This document shows positions 1-10,436 of a DNA stretch of 64,000 nucleotides, one piece after another. Origin of the DNA: Streptomyces sp. SDr-06 (lineage in GTDB: Bacteria; Actinomycetota; Actinomycetes; Streptomycetales; Streptomycetaceae). Both the position numbers and the translations under genes were made by a program. The stretch spans positions 744,001-808,000 of the forward strand of contig NZ_QOLA01000002.1 of the NCBI RefSeq assembly GCF_003324565.1, read 5' to 3'. Position 1 is the stretch's first letter; each line of letters begins with the position of its first letter. Under the pieces are notes generated by a model. The model did not search any database. It was not told the origin of the DNA and saw only the letters and a program-made list of their open reading frames with translations.

Positions 1-359
1 GTCGACTTCAGCGTCTCGAACGCCTCGTCGTCGTCGAAGTCACCCTGGACGAAGCGCATCCCCTGGATGAGCTGCTGCCAGACCTCCTCACGGAACGGCG
101 TACGGGCGTGCGCCTTGACCGCGTCGTGGACCTCCTGCGCGAAGTCCTCGTCCTGCCACTCGCGGCGGGCGAAGCCGATCAGCGAAAAGCCCGGCGGGAG
201 CAGACCCCGGTTGGCGAGGTCGTAGACGGCGGGCATCAACTTTTTACGGGACAAATCGCCTGTGACGCCGAAGATCACCAGACCCGACGGCCCCGCGATG
301 CGCGGGAGCCGTCGGTCTGCGGCGTCACGAAGCGGGTTCGCTTCGCGGATCGCGGTCAA
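1..359 (-). CDS. zwf: Glucose-6-phosphate dehydrogenase, N-terminal part (cut by window edge)
   Basis: This is the first step of the oxidative pentose-phosphate pathway: glucose-6-phosphate is oxidised with NADP+ to 6-phosphogluconolactone. About 119 N-terminal residues are visible and include the dinucleotide-binding segment GVTGDLSRKKL, typical of the family, followed by the conserved region around FARREW. The reading frame is the same as that of tal, and the tal TAA lies in frame one codon upstream, so the TTG at 357-359 is the only plausible start. A GGAGG ribosome-binding site at 368-372 lies inside the last tal codons, eight bases before the TTG. The gene is therefore probably translated after tal in a tkt-tal-zwf operon. 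The rest lies outside the window. Confidence 0.93.
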   Translation of the reverse strand, partial: MTAIREANPLRDAADRRLPRIAGPSGLVIFGVTGDLSRKKLMPAVYDLANRGLLPPGFSLIGFARREWQDEDFAQEVHDAVKAHARTPFREEVWQQLIQGMRFVQGDFDDDEAFETLKS

Positions 360-362
360 GAT

Positions 363-1481
363 TTACGCCTCCGAGGGTGCGAGGCGCTTGAGCTCCGCCT
401 CGGTGGACTTGAGCAGGTCGTTCCAGGCGCCTTCGAACTTCTCCACGCCCTCGTCCTCGAGGAGCTGCACGACCTCGTCGTAGGAGATCCCCAGCTTCTC
501 GACGGCGTCGAGGTCGGCGCGGGCCTGCTCGTAGGTGCCGGTCACCGTGTCGCCGGTGATCTGCCCGTGGTCGGCCGTGGCCTCCAGGGTGGCCTCCGGC
601 ATGGTGTTGACCGTGTTCGGGGCGACCAGGTCGTCCACGTACAGGGTGTCCTTGTACGCCTTGTCCTTGACGCCGGTGGAGGCCCACAGCGGGCGCTGCT
701 TGTTGGCGTGCGCCTTGTCGAGGGCGGCCCAGCGGTCGGAGGCGAAGACCTCCTCGTACGCCTGGTAGGCGAGCCGCGCGTTGGCCAGACCGGCCTTGCC
801 GCGGGCGGCCTTGGCCTCGTCGGTGCCGAGCGCGTCGATCCGCTTGTCGATCTCGGTGTCCACGCGGGACACGAAGAAGGACGCCACGGAGTGGATCTTC
901 GAGAGATCCAGGCCGCGCTCCTTGGCCTTCTCCAGGCCCGAGAGGTAGGCGTCCATGACCTTGCGGTAGCGCTCGAGCGAGAAGATCAGCGTGACGTTGA
1001 CGCTGATGCCGAGGCCGATGGTCTCGGTGATCGCCGGCAGACCCGCCTCGGTGGCCGGGATCTTGATGAGCGTGTTGGGCCGGTCCACCAGCCAGGCCAG
1101 CTGCTTGGCCTCGGCGACCGTGGCGCGGGTGTTGTGCGCCAGGCGGGGGTCGACCTCGATGGAGACCCGGCCGTCCTGGCCGTCGGTGGCGTCGAAGACC
1201 GGGCGCAGGATGTCGGCGGCGTCCCTCACGTCAGCCGTCGTGATCATGCGGATGGCTTCTTCGACGGTCACCTCGCGGGCCGCGAGGTCGGTCAGCTGGG
1301 TGTCGTAGCCGTCACCCTGGCTGATCGCCTTCTGGAAGATCGACGGGTTGGTGGTGACGCCGACCACGTGCGACTGGTCGATCAGCTCGGCCAGGTTGCC
1401 GGACGTGATCCGCTTGCGCGACAGGTCGTCGAGCCAGATCGCCACGCCTTCGTCGGAGAGGCGCTTGAGTGCGTCTGTCAT
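363..1481 (-). CDS. tal: Transaldolase
   Basis: The 372-residue protein transfers a dihydroxyacetone unit from sedoheptulose-7-phosphate to glyceraldehyde-3-phosphate in the cytoplasm. It matches the actinobacterial transaldolase type: an N-terminal [19 protein letters not shown], the LIKIPAT segment carrying the Schiff-base lysine, and [13 protein letters not shown]. The length is normal for this type. The ATG at 1479-1481 was chosen because upstream sequence in the frame has no family similarity and would run into tkt. The gene lies 35 bases behind tkt and directly ahead of zwf, so the three are probably cotranscribed. Confidence 0.96.
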   Translation of the reverse strand: MTDALKRLSDEGVAIWLDDLSRKRITSGNLAELIDQSHVVGVTTNPSIFQKAISQGDGYDTQLTDLAAREVTVEEAIRMITTADVRDAADILRPVFDATDGQDGRVSIEVDPRLAHNTRATVAEAKQLAWLVDRPNTLIKIPATEAGLPAITETIGLGISVNVTLIFSLERYRKVMDAYLSGLEKAKERGLDLSKIHSVASFFVSRVDTEIDKRIDALGTDEAKAARGKAGLANARLAYQAYEEVFASDRWAALDKAHANKQRPLWASTGVKDKAYKDTLYVDDLVAPNTVNTMPEATLEATADHGQITGDTVTGTYEQARADLDAVEKLGISYDEVVQLLEDEGVEKFEGAWNDLLKSTEAELKRLAPSEA

Positions 1482-1516
1482 GAGGATTGCATCTCCTACT
1501 AGTTCGTATACCGGCG

Positions 1517-3604
1517 TCAGCGCGCGGCGGCTTCGAGAGATTCCCGGGCGGCGGCGGCCACGTGGTCGGCCGTGAAGCCGAACTCCTGGAAGAGGACCTT
1601 GCCGTCGGCCGAAGCGCCGAAGTGCTCCAGCGAGACGATGCGGCCCGCGTCCCCGACGTAGCGGTGCCAGGTCAGACCGATACCGGCCTCGACCGCGACC
1701 CGCGCCTTGACCGACGGCGGCAGGACGCTGTCCTTGTACGCCTGGTCCTGCTCCTCGAACCACTCGACGCACGGCATCGAGACCACGCGGGTCGGGATGC
1801 CGGCCGCCTGGAGCTGCTCGCGCGCGCCGACGGCGAGCTGGACCTCGGAGCCGGTGGCGATGAGCACGACCTGGGGGTCGCCGCCCTCCGCGTCGAACAG
1901 GACGTAACCGCCCTTGGCGGCGTCCTCGTCGACCTCGTACGTCGGCACACCCTGGCGAGTCAGCACGAGGCCGTGCGGGGCCCCCTTGCCGAACACCTTG
2001 GTGTAGCGCCGCAGGATCTCGCGCCAGGCGATGGCGGTCTCGTTGGCGTCCGCGGGGCGGACGACGTTGAGGCCCGGGATGGCGCGCAGCGAGGCCAGGT
2101 GCTCGACCGGCTGGTGGGTGGGGCCGTCCTCGCCCAGACCGATCGAGTCGTGCGTCCACACGTACGTCACCGGCAGGTGCATCAGCGCGGACAGGCGCAC
2201 GGCGTTGCGCATGTAGTCGGAGAACACCAGGAAGGTGCCGCCGTACACGCGGGTGTGGCCGTGCAGCGCGATGCCGTTCATCTCCGCGGCCATGGAGTGC
2301 TCGCGGATGCCGAAGTGCACGGTGCGGCCGTACGGGTCGGCCTCGGGCAGCGGGTTGCCGGCCGGCAGGAACGACGACGTCTTGTCGATGGTCGTGTTGT
2401 TCGAGCCCGCGAGGTCGGCGGAGCCGCCCCACAGCTCGGGCATGACCGCGCCGAGGGCCTGGAGGATCTTGCCGGAGGCGGCGCGGGTGGCGACGGCCTT
2501 GCCGGTCTCGAAGACCGGGAGGTGCGACTCCCAGCCCTGGGGCAGCTCGCCCGCGTTGATGCGGTCGAACTCGGCGGCGCGCTCCGGGTTGGCGGTGCGC
2601 CACGCGGCGAACGACTTCTCCCACTCGGCCTTGGCCTCACGGCCGCGGTCAAGAGCCTCGCGGGTGTGCGCGAGCACCTCGTCGGCGACCTCGAAGGACT
2701 TCTCGGGGTCGAAGCCGAGGACGCGCTTGGTGGCGGCCACCTCGTCGTCGCCCAGCGCCGAGCCGTGCGCGGCCTCGGTGTTCTGGGCGTTGGGGGCGGG
2801 CCAGGCGATGATCGAGCGCATCGCGATGAACGACGGCCTGTCGGTCACGGCCTTCGCGGCCTCGATCGCGTCGTAGAGCGCCTCGGGGTCCAGGTCGCCG
2901 TCCGGCTTCGGCGCGACGCGCTGGACGTGCCAGCCGTAGGCCTCGTACCGCTTGACGGTGTCCTCGGAGACGGCGGTCTCGGTGTCGCCCTCGATCGAGA
3001 TGTGGTTGTCGTCCCACAAAAGGACCAGGTTGCCGAGCTTCTGGTGGCCGGCGAGCGAGGACGCCTCGGCGGAGATGCCCTCCTGCAGGCAGCCGTCGCC
3101 GGCGATCGCGAACACGAAGTGGTCGAAGGGGGAGGTGCCGGGGGCGGCCTCCGGGTCGAACAGGCCGCGCTCGTAGCGGGCGGCCATCGCCATGCCCACC
3201 GCGTTGGCGACACCCTGGCCCAGCGGGCCGGTGGTCGTCTCGACGCCGGTGGTGTGGCCGTACTCCGGGTGGCCGGGGGTCTTGGAACCCCACGTCCGGA
3301 ACGCCTTCAGGTCATCCAGCTCCAGGCCGAAACCGGCCAGGTACAGCTGGATGTAGAGGGTCAGGGACGAGTGGCCCGCGGAGAGTACGAAACGGTCGCG
3401 TCCGACCCAGTCGGCGTCCGCCGGGTCGTGCCGCATCACCTTCTGGAAGAGGGTGTACGCGGCCGGGGACAGGCTCATCGCCGTACCTGGATGGCCGTTG
3501 CCGACCTTCTGTACGGCATCCGCGGCCAGTACGCGGCCGGTGTCTACGGCCCGCTGGTCCAGCTCGGTCCACTCGAGGTCTGTGGTGGTCGGCTTGGTGC
3601 TCAC
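1517..3604 (-). CDS. tkt: Transketolase
   Basis: This thiamine-diphosphate enzyme of 695 residues moves two-carbon ketol units in the non-oxidative pentose-phosphate pathway. It carries the N-terminal [16 protein letters not shown] motif, the ThDP/Mg signature beginning GDGCLQEG and continuing to a WDDNHI-type segment, and the pyrimidine-domain segment [15 protein letters not shown]. The length is typical. The GTG at 3602-3604 is the start; the likely Shine-Dalgarno (GAGGAG-like) lies about a dozen bases upstream, which is rather far. It is the first gene of tkt-tal-zwf and is divergent from ctaB, as commonly seen in Streptomyces. Confidence 0.96.
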   Translation of the reverse strand: MSTKPTTTDLEWTELDQRAVDTGRVLAADAVQKVGNGHPGTAMSLSPAAYTLFQKVMRHDPADADWVGRDRFVLSAGHSSLTLYIQLYLAGFGLELDDLKAFRTWGSKTPGHPEYGHTTGVETTTGPLGQGVANAVGMAMAARYERGLFDPEAAPGTSPFDHFVFAIAGDGCLQEGISAEASSLAGHQKLGNLVLLWDDNHISIEGDTETAVSEDTVKRYEAYGWHVQRVAPKPDGDLDPEALYDAIEAAKAVTDRPSFIAMRSIIAWPAPNAQNTEAAHGSALGDDEVAATKRVLGFDPEKSFEVADEVLAHTREALDRGREAKAEWEKSFAAWRTANPERAAEFDRINAGELPQGWESHLPVFETGKAVATRAASGKILQALGAVMPELWGGSADLAGSNNTTIDKTSSFLPAGNPLPEADPYGRTVHFGIREHSMAAEMNGIALHGHTRVYGGTFLVFSDYMRNAVRLSALMHLPVTYVWTHDSIGLGEDGPTHQPVEHLASLRAIPGLNVVRPADANETAIAWREILRRYTKVFGKGAPHGLVLTRQGVPTYEVDEDAAKGGYVLFDAEGGDPQVVLIATGSEVQLAVGAREQLQAAGIPTRVVSMPCVEWFEEQDQAYKDSVLPPSVKARVAVEAGIGLTWHRYVGDAGRIVSLEHFGASADGKVLFQEFGFTADHVAAAARESLEAAAR

Positions 3605-3918
3605 CCTGAGTCAGGGCTCCTCTCCACATGTCGAATCCCGGTGACTGAGGGCGCACCGGGCGCTGTCGAGCCTACCCCTGCCGGAACGCTCATTTTTTCG
3701 ACTGACTGCACGTTGAGACAGACACCTCCAGGGTGGCGGTGACCGGTGAAATCCGCCTCCCGGCGAACCATCCCCAACACGACCCCACCCCCGGGGAGAA
3801 CGGCCTATGGGCAACGTCTACAGTGGCGTGGTACGCGCAAGTCTTTACCGGGCCTTCACGTCCGGGAACGTGCCGGATCACCGGGGACTTGCTGGGAATT
3901 TCTCTGTCAGGGGTGTGC
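3605..3918. promoter_or_regulatory. Divergent promoter region between tkt and ctaB
   Basis: This 314-base stretch holds no gene I can support. On the minus strand a TAGGCT -10-like hexamer (plus-strand AGCCTA at 3669-3674) would give a tkt leader of roughly 60 bases. On the plus strand TACAGT at 3819-3824 is a candidate -10 for ctaB, which would then have a leader of nearly 90 bases. I see no convincing -35 for either. An open frame runs through the region in frame with ctaB, but it lacks family similarity. Confidence 0.4.
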
Positions 3919-4866
3919 GTGACGGCCGTCGAGTCCCGACCCGCAGGGGTCATCTTGACTCCCAGCCCGGGGGGCCATCGGCCATTCGGGGCCCGCGTCA
4001 AGGCCTTCGTGATGCTGACCAAGCCGCGGATCATCGAACTGCTCCTCATCACCACCATTCCGGTGATGTTCCTCGCCGAGCAGGGCATTCCGCCGCTGTG
4101 GCTGGTGTTCGCCACCACGCTGGGCGGGTACCTCTCGGCAGGCGGCGCAAACGCGCTGAACATGTACATCGACCGCGACATCGACGCGCTGATGGACCGG
4201 ACCTCCCAGCGCCCGCTGGTGACCGGGATGGTCTCGCCGCGCGAGTGCCTGGTCTTCGGCCTCTCGCTCGCCGTGGTCTCGACGCTGTGGTTCGGGCTCC
4301 TGGTCAACTGGCTCTCGGCCGCCCTGTCGCTGGGCGCGCTGCTCTTCTACGTCGTCGTGTACACGATGATCCTCAAGCGCCGGACCTCGCAGAACATCGT
4401 GTGGGGCGGCATCGCGGGCTGCCTGCCGGTGCTCATCGGCTGGTCCTCGGTCACGGACTCCATGTCGTGGGCGCCGATCATCCTGTTCCTCGTCATGTTC
4501 TTCTGGACGCCGCCGCACTACTACCCGCTGTCCATGAAGGTCAAGGAGGACTACGCGCGGGTCGGTGTGCCGATGCTGCCGGTCGTCGCCTCCAACAAGG
4601 TCGTGGCGCGCCACATCGTCCTCTACAGCTGGATCATGGTCGGGGTCTCGCTGCTGCTGACCCCGCTCGGCTTCACCGGCTGGTTCTACACGGCCGTCGC
4701 GGTCCTGGCCGGCGGCTGGTGGCTGTGGGAGGCGCACGCGCTGCAGTCCCGCGCCAAGTCCGAGGCGACCGGGGCCAAGCTGAAGGAAATGCGGCTGTTC
4801 CACTGGTCGATCACGTACGTGTCGCTGTTGTTCGTGGCCGTCGCGGTGGACCCGTTCCTGCGCTGA
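3919..4866 (+). CDS. ctaB: Protoheme IX farnesyltransferase (heme O synthase)
   Basis: This integral membrane prenyltransferase attaches farnesyl to heme B to make heme O, the precursor of heme A for aa3 oxidase. The 315-residue protein has the UbiA-family first motif [14 protein letters not shown], a second motif [13 protein letters not shown], and about nine hydrophobic segments. GTG at 3919-3921 gives the expected N-terminus; another GTG lies two codons earlier and an open frame extends to 3733 without family similarity. The partner enzyme ctaA lies 2.5 kb downstream on the other strand. A strong hairpin follows the stop. Confidence 0.95.
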   Translation: MTAVESRPAGVILTPSPGGHRPFGARVKAFVMLTKPRIIELLLITTIPVMFLAEQGIPPLWLVFATTLGGYLSAGGANALNMYIDRDIDALMDRTSQRPLVTGMVSPRECLVFGLSLAVVSTLWFGLLVNWLSAALSLGALLFYVVVYTMILKRRTSQNIVWGGIAGCLPVLIGWSSVTDSMSWAPIILFLVMFFWTPPHYYPLSMKVKEDYARVGVPMLPVVASNKVVARHIVLYSWIMVGVSLLLTPLGFTGWFYTAVAVLAGGWWLWEAHALQSRAKSEATGAKLKEMRLFHWSITYVSLLFVAVAVDPFLR

Positions 4867-4893
4867 GCGGGCCGCGGACGACGCAGACGCACC

Positions 4894-4925
4894 GAGGGGC
4901 CAGTGGCGCAAGCCACTGGCCCCTC
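4894..4925 (+). terminator. Terminator of ctaB
   Basis: A perfect 14-bp stem (arm GAGGGGCCAGTGGC) closes on a GCAA tetraloop 27 bases after the ctaB stop. Only a short T-containing tail follows, which is usual for Streptomyces terminators. Confidence 0.85.
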
Positions 4926-4963
4926 TTGTCGCACCCGGTGCTACCCGCTAGTAGCATCGCGGC

Positions 4964-5305
4964 ATGGCAGACACCCAGGTTGACGAGAAGCAGGACGCCA
5001 GGGCCGAACGGCGGGCGGACAAGCTGGCCCGGCAGATCGGCTCCTTCGCCAAGGAGCACGGCGGCGCCGAGGGCCAGGTCGCGTACCTCGGCCGGCGCGG
5101 CGCGCGGATCGCGCTGGTCGGCGCGGACGGCGGCTGGGGCAACCTCGTGGCCCCGAGCCACGCGATCGCCGTGCGGGCGGTCGAGAAGGCCGGGATCACC
5201 GTCCACGACGCGTTCGACGGCGAGTTCGCGAGCAAGGTGACGACCGGCCGGTACGAGTGGACCCGCATGGCCGGGATCCAGCTCGGCGGTCCGAAGAACA
5301 GCTGA
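4964..5305 (+). CDS. Conserved actinobacterial protein of unknown function
   Basis: The 113-residue protein has a charged N-terminal helix rich in Arg, Lys and Asp (residues 6-30) and then a compact alpha/beta-looking domain ending in a KVTTGRYEWTRMAGIQLGG segment. It has no signal peptide or membrane segment. I do not recognise a catalytic motif. A TAGCAT box at 4952-4957 ends six bases before the ATG, so the message may be leaderless. It sits between the ctaB terminator and an amidohydrolase gene, with a gap of 76 bases to the latter. Confidence 0.8.
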   Translation: MADTQVDEKQDARAERRADKLARQIGSFAKEHGGAEGQVAYLGRRGARIALVGADGGWGNLVAPSHAIAVRAVEKAGITVHDAFDGEFASKVTTGRYEWTRMAGIQLGGPKNS

Positions 5306-5381
5306 GCGGCACCCGAGCAACACCGATCCGGGGCTCACCCGTTAGGAGGGGTGGAAGCGCGTCCACCGCTGGGAGCCCCGG

Positions 5382-6464
5382 ATGATCGACACCCCGCCCC
5401 TGGTGGACCAGTACTGCCACGGGGTCCTGCGCACCGAGCTGGGCCTGGGCACCTTCGAGACGGCGCTGGGCCGCACGGGGACGCTGCCCGCGCCCGGCAC
5501 CACGTTCTTCGACACCCAGACCGGCTTCGCGGTACGCCGCTGGTGCCCCCCGCTGCTCGGCCTCGAACCGCACTGCGCCCCCGCCCACTACCTGGCCCGC
5601 CGCCGTGAACTCGGCGTACTGGAAGCGGGCCGGCGGCTGCTGCGGGGCTCCGGGATCTCCACCTATCTGGTCGACACCGGGCTGCCCGGGGACCTCACCG
5701 CCCCGCACGAGATCGCCGCGGCGGGCGCCGCCGACGCCCACGAGATCGTCCGCCTCGAACTCCTCGCCGAGCAGGTGGCCGACACCTCGGGCACCGTCGA
5801 GTCCTTCCTCGCCAACCTCGCCGAGGCCGTGCACACCGCAGCCGCCTCCGCCGTGGCCTTCGCCTCGGTGGCGGACGTACGCGAAGGACTCGACCCGGAG
5901 CCGCCCGGGCCGGGGGAGGTGCGCGGCGCGGCCGGGCGGTGGCTGGCGGGCCGGCGCAAGCACGGGCGCCTGGCGGACCCGGTGCTCCTGCGCCACCTGT
6001 GGTGGAGCGCGGTCGCGGCCGGGCGTCCGCTCCAGCTCCAGGTGGGCATGGCCGACCCGATGCTGCTCGCCGGATTCGCCAGCGCGACGTGCGGACTCGG
6101 CACCGATCTCGTGCTGCTGCACGGCTATCCGTACCACCGCCAGACCGCCCACCTGGCCAGCGTCCACCCGCATGTGTACGCCGACGTGGGGCCCGCGCTG
6201 GTGCGTACCGGGGCGAGGGCGGCCGCCGTGCTCGCGGAGATCATGGAGCTGGCCCCGTTCGGGAAGCTGCTCTACTCCAGCGGCGCGCGCGGGCTGCCGG
6301 AACTGCACGTGGTGGGCGCCCGGCTCTTCTCGGAGGCGCTCGGCCGGGTGCTCGGCGGCTGGGTGGGCGACGGCGCCTGGTCGCGCACGGACGCGCAGCG
6401 GGTCGCCGGGATGATCGCGGCGGGCAACGCCCGCCGCGTCTACGGACTGTCAGGCGTGGCTTAG
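5382..6464 (+). CDS. Amidohydrolase-like protein
   Basis: The 360-residue protein resembles the amidohydrolase-2 (TIM-barrel) family: an N-terminal PPLVDQYCHGV strand, a central MADPMLLAGF region, LLHGYPYHRQTAHLAS, VYADVGPA and a final YSSGARGLPELH segment. The usual first metal motif HxH is altered to QYCH, so metal use and substrate are uncertain. It ends 15 bases inside the 3' end of the convergent ctaA gene. No substrate can be inferred from the heme-synthesis neighbours. Confidence 0.75.
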   Translation: MIDTPPLVDQYCHGVLRTELGLGTFETALGRTGTLPAPGTTFFDTQTGFAVRRWCPPLLGLEPHCAPAHYLARRRELGVLEAGRRLLRGSGISTYLVDTGLPGDLTAPHEIAAAGAADAHEIVRLELLAEQVADTSGTVESFLANLAEAVHTAAASAVAFASVADVREGLDPEPPGPGEVRGAAGRWLAGRRKHGRLADPVLLRHLWWSAVAAGRPLQLQVGMADPMLLAGFASATCGLGTDLVLLHGYPYHRQTAHLASVHPHVYADVGPALVRTGARAAAVLAEIMELAPFGKLLYSSGARGLPELHVVGARLFSEALGRVLGGWVGDGAWSRTDAQRVAGMIAAGNARRVYGLSGVA

Positions 6465-7445
6465 CGCCGAGCCGGTCTGCGCCGGGACCTCGGCGGGGAT
6501 CTCCGGCCGCTCGCGCAGCGAGAGCAGCACGCGCAGCACCGCGATCCACACCAGGCAGGAGCCCAGCATGTGCAGGCCGACCAGGATCTCGGGCGTCTTC
6601 GTGAAGTACTGCACATAGCCGATCACGCCCTGGCCCAGGAGCACCACGAACAGGTCGCGGGCCCGGGCGCGCGGCCCGGGGGGAGCGTCGACGGCCTTCA
6701 GGACGAACCAGAGCGCCACGGCCAGGGCGACGACGATCCAGGCGAGGTCCGCGTGCAGCTGCGTGATCATCGTCCAGTCGAGCGGGATGCGCGGCACGTC
6801 CTTGGAGTCGCCGGGGTGGCGTCCGGTGCCGGTCACGATGGTGCCGACCGCGATCAGCGCGGCCGAGGCGGCCACCAGGAGCCAGGTCAGCTGCACAACC
6901 GCCTTGCCGACCAAGGGCCTTGGGGCGCCGTCGCCCTCCTGGGCGCGCTGCCAGGTGACCACCGCGACCGCGATGAGCGCGCTGGAGAGCAGGAAGTGCG
7001 CGGCCACCGTGTACGGGTTGAGGCCGACCAGGACGACGATCCCGCCCAGCACCGCGTTGCCCATGACCACCCAGAACTGCACCCAGCCCAGCCGGGTCAG
7101 CGGACGCCGCCAGGGCTTCGCGGAGCGGGCCGCGATGATCGCCCAGCCGACCGCGGCGCACAGCACGTAGGTCAGCATCCGGTTGGTGAACTCGATGACG
7201 CCGCGGAAGCCCATCTCGCTGGTGACGGTCAGGCTGTCGCTGGTGCACTTGGGCCAGGTGGGGCAGCCGAGCCCTGAGCCCGTGAGCCGGACCGCGCCGC
7301 CGGTCACCACGATGGCGACCGCCATGACGAGGGCGGCGAGCGCCGCGCGCCGCACGATCCGGGGGGAGGCGGTCCAACGCTCCGCGATGTACAGGAGCGG
7401 ATTGCGGGCCGCCGCGGTCACGTCGGCACGGGTCACTTTCGGCAT
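6450..7445 (-). CDS. ctaA: Heme A synthase (COX15/CtaA family)
   Basis: This membrane enzyme oxidises the C8 methyl of heme O to give heme A for cytochrome aa3. The 331-residue protein has eight hydrophobic segments, the periplasmic Cys pair CPTWPKC after the first helix, and histidines in AAHFLLS, QLHADLAW and GLHMLGS. At the IEFTNRM segment, where many CtaA proteins carry a heme-ligating His, Asn is present. ATG at 7445 follows a TAGGG sequence and is preferred over an ATG ten codons upstream. A TACGAT hexamer lies about 12 bases ahead of the chosen ATG. Confidence 0.93.
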   Translation of the reverse strand: MPKVTRADVTAAARNPLLYIAERWTASPRIVRRAALAALVMAVAIVVTGGAVRLTGSGLGCPTWPKCTSDSLTVTSEMGFRGVIEFTNRMLTYVLCAAVGWAIIAARSAKPWRRPLTRLGWVQFWVVMGNAVLGGIVVLVGLNPYTVAAHFLLSSALIAVAVVTWQRAQEGDGAPRPLVGKAVVQLTWLLVAASAALIAVGTIVTGTGRHPGDSKDVPRIPLDWTMITQLHADLAWIVVALAVALWFVLKAVDAPPGPRARARDLFVVLLGQGVIGYVQYFTKTPEILVGLHMLGSCLVWIAVLRVLLSLRERPEIPAEVPAQTGSALSHA

Positions 7446-7538
7446 GCGCCCTATCGTAGGCGCCCGTTTGTGCATGTTTTCACGAGGGGGGTGCGCCCGG
7501 CCGTACCGGGAGGAAACCCTCTCCCGTACGGTCCCGGG

Positions 7539-8306
7539 TCACTCCCAGCGGAAGAACTTCGCGGCCGCGCCCAGGCCGAGCACCGTCCACACCGCGAGGA
7601 TCCCGAGGTCCCCCCACGGCATGGACGCGCCGTGCTGGAGCACCGTGCGCAGCCCGTCGGAGAGCGCCGAGATGGGAAGCAGGTCCAGCACGGAGCGCGC
7701 CCCGGCGGGGAACTTGTCCATCGGCACGATGACGCCGCCCGCGACGAGCAGCAGCAGAAACACCAGGTTGGCCGCGCCCAGCGTCGCCTCCGCCTTCAGG
7801 GTGCCGGCCATCAGCAGCCCGAGCCCGGAGAACGCGGCGGTGCCGAGCACGAGCAGGAACAGCACCGCGAACGGATTGCCGTGCGGGGACCAGCCGAGCG
7901 CGAAGGCGATCACCGTGAGCAGGACGACCTGGAGCACCTCGGTGACCAGCACGGCCAGCGTCTTGGAGGTCATCAGCGCCCAGCGCGGCAACGGCGAGGC
8001 GCCGAGCCGCTTGAGCACCCCGTAGCGCCGCTCGAAGCCGGTCGCGATGGCCTGGCCGGTGAACGCGGTCGACATCACGGCCAGCGCCAGGATGCCCGGC
8101 GCGAGGAAGTCGACGGACTTGCCCCGGCCCGTGTCGATGATGTCGACGGTCGAGAACAGCACGAGCAGCAGGCTCGGGATGATCACGGTGAGGAGCAGCT
8201 GCTCGCCGTTGCGCAGCAGCATCCGCGTCTCCAGGGTGGTCTGCGCCCCGATCATCCGCCCGAGCGGCGCCGCGCCCGGCTTCGGTGCGTACGTCCCAGC
8301 ACTCAT
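7539..8306 (-). CDS. ABC-2 type transporter permease
   Basis: The 255-residue membrane protein has six hydrophobic segments and the ABC-2 permease layout, including ALAVMSTAFTGQAIATGFERRYGVLKRLGASPLPRWALMTSKTLA in pieces around residues 75-115. It pairs with the ATPase gene just upstream to form a DrrAB-like exporter; the substrate is unknown. The start codon lies inside a near-copy of the end of the ATPase gene: the ATG overlaps a TGA that would close the copied ATPase tail. Stop-to-start distance from the real ATPase stop is 94 bases. Confidence 0.9.
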   Translation of the reverse strand: MSAGTYAPKPGAAPLGRMIGAQTTLETRMLLRNGEQLLLTVIIPSLLLVLFSTVDIIDTGRGKSVDFLAPGILALAVMSTAFTGQAIATGFERRYGVLKRLGASPLPRWALMTSKTLAVLVTEVLQVVLLTVIAFALGWSPHGNPFAVLFLLVLGTAAFSGLGLLMAGTLKAEATLGAANLVFLLLLVAGGVIVPMDKFPAGARSVLDLLPISALSDGLRTVLQHGASMPWGDLGILAVWTVLGLGAAAKFFRWE

Positions 8307-8400
8307 GCGCGCGGCTCCCTGCCGGTCGGCTCCAAGCCGTGTTCTCCCGGGGGACGACCCCCGGACCCCCGGCCGGTCGCTGTGTCGTGGTGAACCCGAG

Positions 8401-9327
<927 letters not shown>

Positions 9328-9437
9328 GAACGGCAAGTCTAGGCCGGGTCCGGGGTCCCCCTGCCCGGGGGCCCAGGTCCCCGCACCAGGGTCCTGCCCG
9401 GGCCGACACGCCCGGCGCGACGCGGGTTTTCTCCTGG

Positions 9438-9453
9438 GCGCGGGGCCCCGCGC
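9438..9453 (-). terminator. Possible hairpin after the AAC(3)-like gene
   Basis: A perfect 16-bp palindrome (GCGCGGGGCCCCGCGC) abuts the stop codon of the acetyltransferase gene. As RNA it could fold only with a small loop inside the GGGGCCCC core. No T-run follows, so terminator function is uncertain. Confidence 0.35.
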
Positions 9454-10263
9454 TCAATCCTCGTGCGGCCGGTGCAGCGGCAGCCACCGCTGGGCGTAGG
9501 CGACCGCCTCCCGGACCGGGAACAGGCGCGCGGTGGCCGCGCCCACCGCGGCGCGCGCCACGTCCCCGGCCCGGTCCCGCTCGAAGTCGGCGCCGAGCTC
9601 GTCGAAGCGGTCGCTCGTGAGGGACCGGTCCCGGACGGTGAGCCAGCGCCTGCCCCGGCCGGTCGTCGCGGCGAACGAGAACTCCGCGACCGGCCCCGGC
9701 ACCCGGTACTCGGCGAGGTGGAAGGACGTACAGGAGTCGTAGCCCGCGCCGAGCAGCAGGACCCGGGCGCCGGCCTCCTCCAGGCGGGCCAGCGGGCTGC
9801 GCTCGCCGAGGAGGCAGTCCAGCGCGTGGCCCCCGGTGACGCGGGCCGCGGCCGGGCCGATCGCCGCGAAGGAGGTCTGGGGGTGGGCGCTGCGCAGGGC
9901 GCCGGGCCAGGTCCGCGCGGTCTCCGGGATCACCCCGACGCCCCGGGACGGGGTGATCAGCGGGTCGTAGGCCGGGGTGGTGGCCCGGATCGCCTCCCAC
10001 CACTCCTCGGGCACCGGGGGACGCCGCCAGTGGGAGGGGTCGGAGTTGTCCCCGGAGTGCGTGGGGACCACCAGGGTGCCCGTTTCGCCCAGCGCGTCGA
10101 GAAGCGCCCGGACCACCGTGACGGGTCCTCCGCAGACCCAGCCGAGCGACTTCAGGGAGGAGTGCACGAGGAGGGTCTCGCCGGGCCGCACGCCCAGCGC
10201 GCGCAGGTCTGCGGCGAGCGAGTCGCGCGTACACAACGGGCCGGTCACAGGCGGTGTGCGCAT
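9454..10263 (-). CDS. AAC(3)-family N-acetyltransferase
   Basis: The 269-residue protein matches the aminoglycoside 3-N-acetyltransferase fold family: VHSSLKSLGWVCGG near residue 33, VVPTHSGDNSDPSHW near residue 64, TPSRGVGVIPE, HPQTSFAAIGP and LLLGAGYDSCTSFHLAEY. Family members transfer acetyl from acetyl-CoA to an amine. Some give aminoglycoside resistance, but many Streptomyces chromosomal members act on unknown substrates, so resistance should not be assumed. The ATG at 10263 has no clear ribosome-binding site; CAGACT ends eight bases upstream on the coding strand. Confidence 0.85.
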   Translation of the reverse strand: MRTPPVTGPLCTRDSLAADLRALGVRPGETLLVHSSLKSLGWVCGGPVTVVRALLDALGETGTLVVPTHSGDNSDPSHWRRPPVPEEWWEAIRATTPAYDPLITPSRGVGVIPETARTWPGALRSAHPQTSFAAIGPAAARVTGGHALDCLLGERSPLARLEEAGARVLLLGAGYDSCTSFHLAEYRVPGPVAEFSFAATTGRGRRWLTVRDRSLTSDRFDELGADFERDRAGDVARAAVGAATARLFPVREAVAYAQRWLPLHRPHED

Positions 10264-10348
10264 GGTTGGCGAGTCTGTCGCAAGCCCGCCGCGGAGTCCA
10301 CCGGGCGGCCCGCCGGGCGAGCGCCCGAAGATCGTTTCCGCAGGTCAC

Positions 10349-10364
10349 CTTAGGTTTGCCTAAG
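10349..10364. promoter_or_regulatory. Candidate DmdR/IdeR iron box
   Basis: CTTAGG-TTTG-CCTAAG is a perfect six-base inverted repeat between the AAC(3)-like gene and sufR. It resembles the DtxR/IdeR/DmdR operator core (TTAGGTWAGSCTAA), though its right flank departs from the 19-bp consensus. It lies about 35 bases upstream of the sufR -35, so iron control of suf or of the acetyltransferase is possible. Confidence 0.45.
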
Positions 10365-10399
10365 TGATGCACCGCACCGGCCGGTGATCGGGACGCGGG

Positions 10400-10436
10400 T
10401 TGTCAGGCTCTGAGGAATTACGCAACAATGGCGTTG
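10400..10436 (+). promoter_or_regulatory. suf operon promoter with SufR-type operator
   Basis: TTGTCA (10400-10405), an 18-base spacer and AACAAT (10424-10429) form a promoter whose -10 is embedded in CAAC-AATGGC-GTTG at 10423-10436. CAAC-N6-GTTG is, from memory, the operator described for Streptomyces SufR, the [4Fe-4S] repressor of the suf operon. The operator reaches the first base of the sufR GTG, so the message is probably leaderless and repression would block both polymerase binding and start. Confidence 0.75.

Noticed and set aside
1487..3742. Plus-strand frame of 751 codons across tkt
   Set aside because: Mirror frame of transketolase with low-complexity composition and no ribosome-binding site.
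3733..3918. N-terminal extension of CtaB by 62 residues
   Set aside because: It has no family similarity and would cover the candidate promoter; GTG at 3919 gives the standard start.
9454..10263. Aminoglycoside resistance gene of a self-resistance cluster
   Set aside because: The family call is sound, but no antibiotic biosynthesis gene is in the window, so resistance is not claimed.
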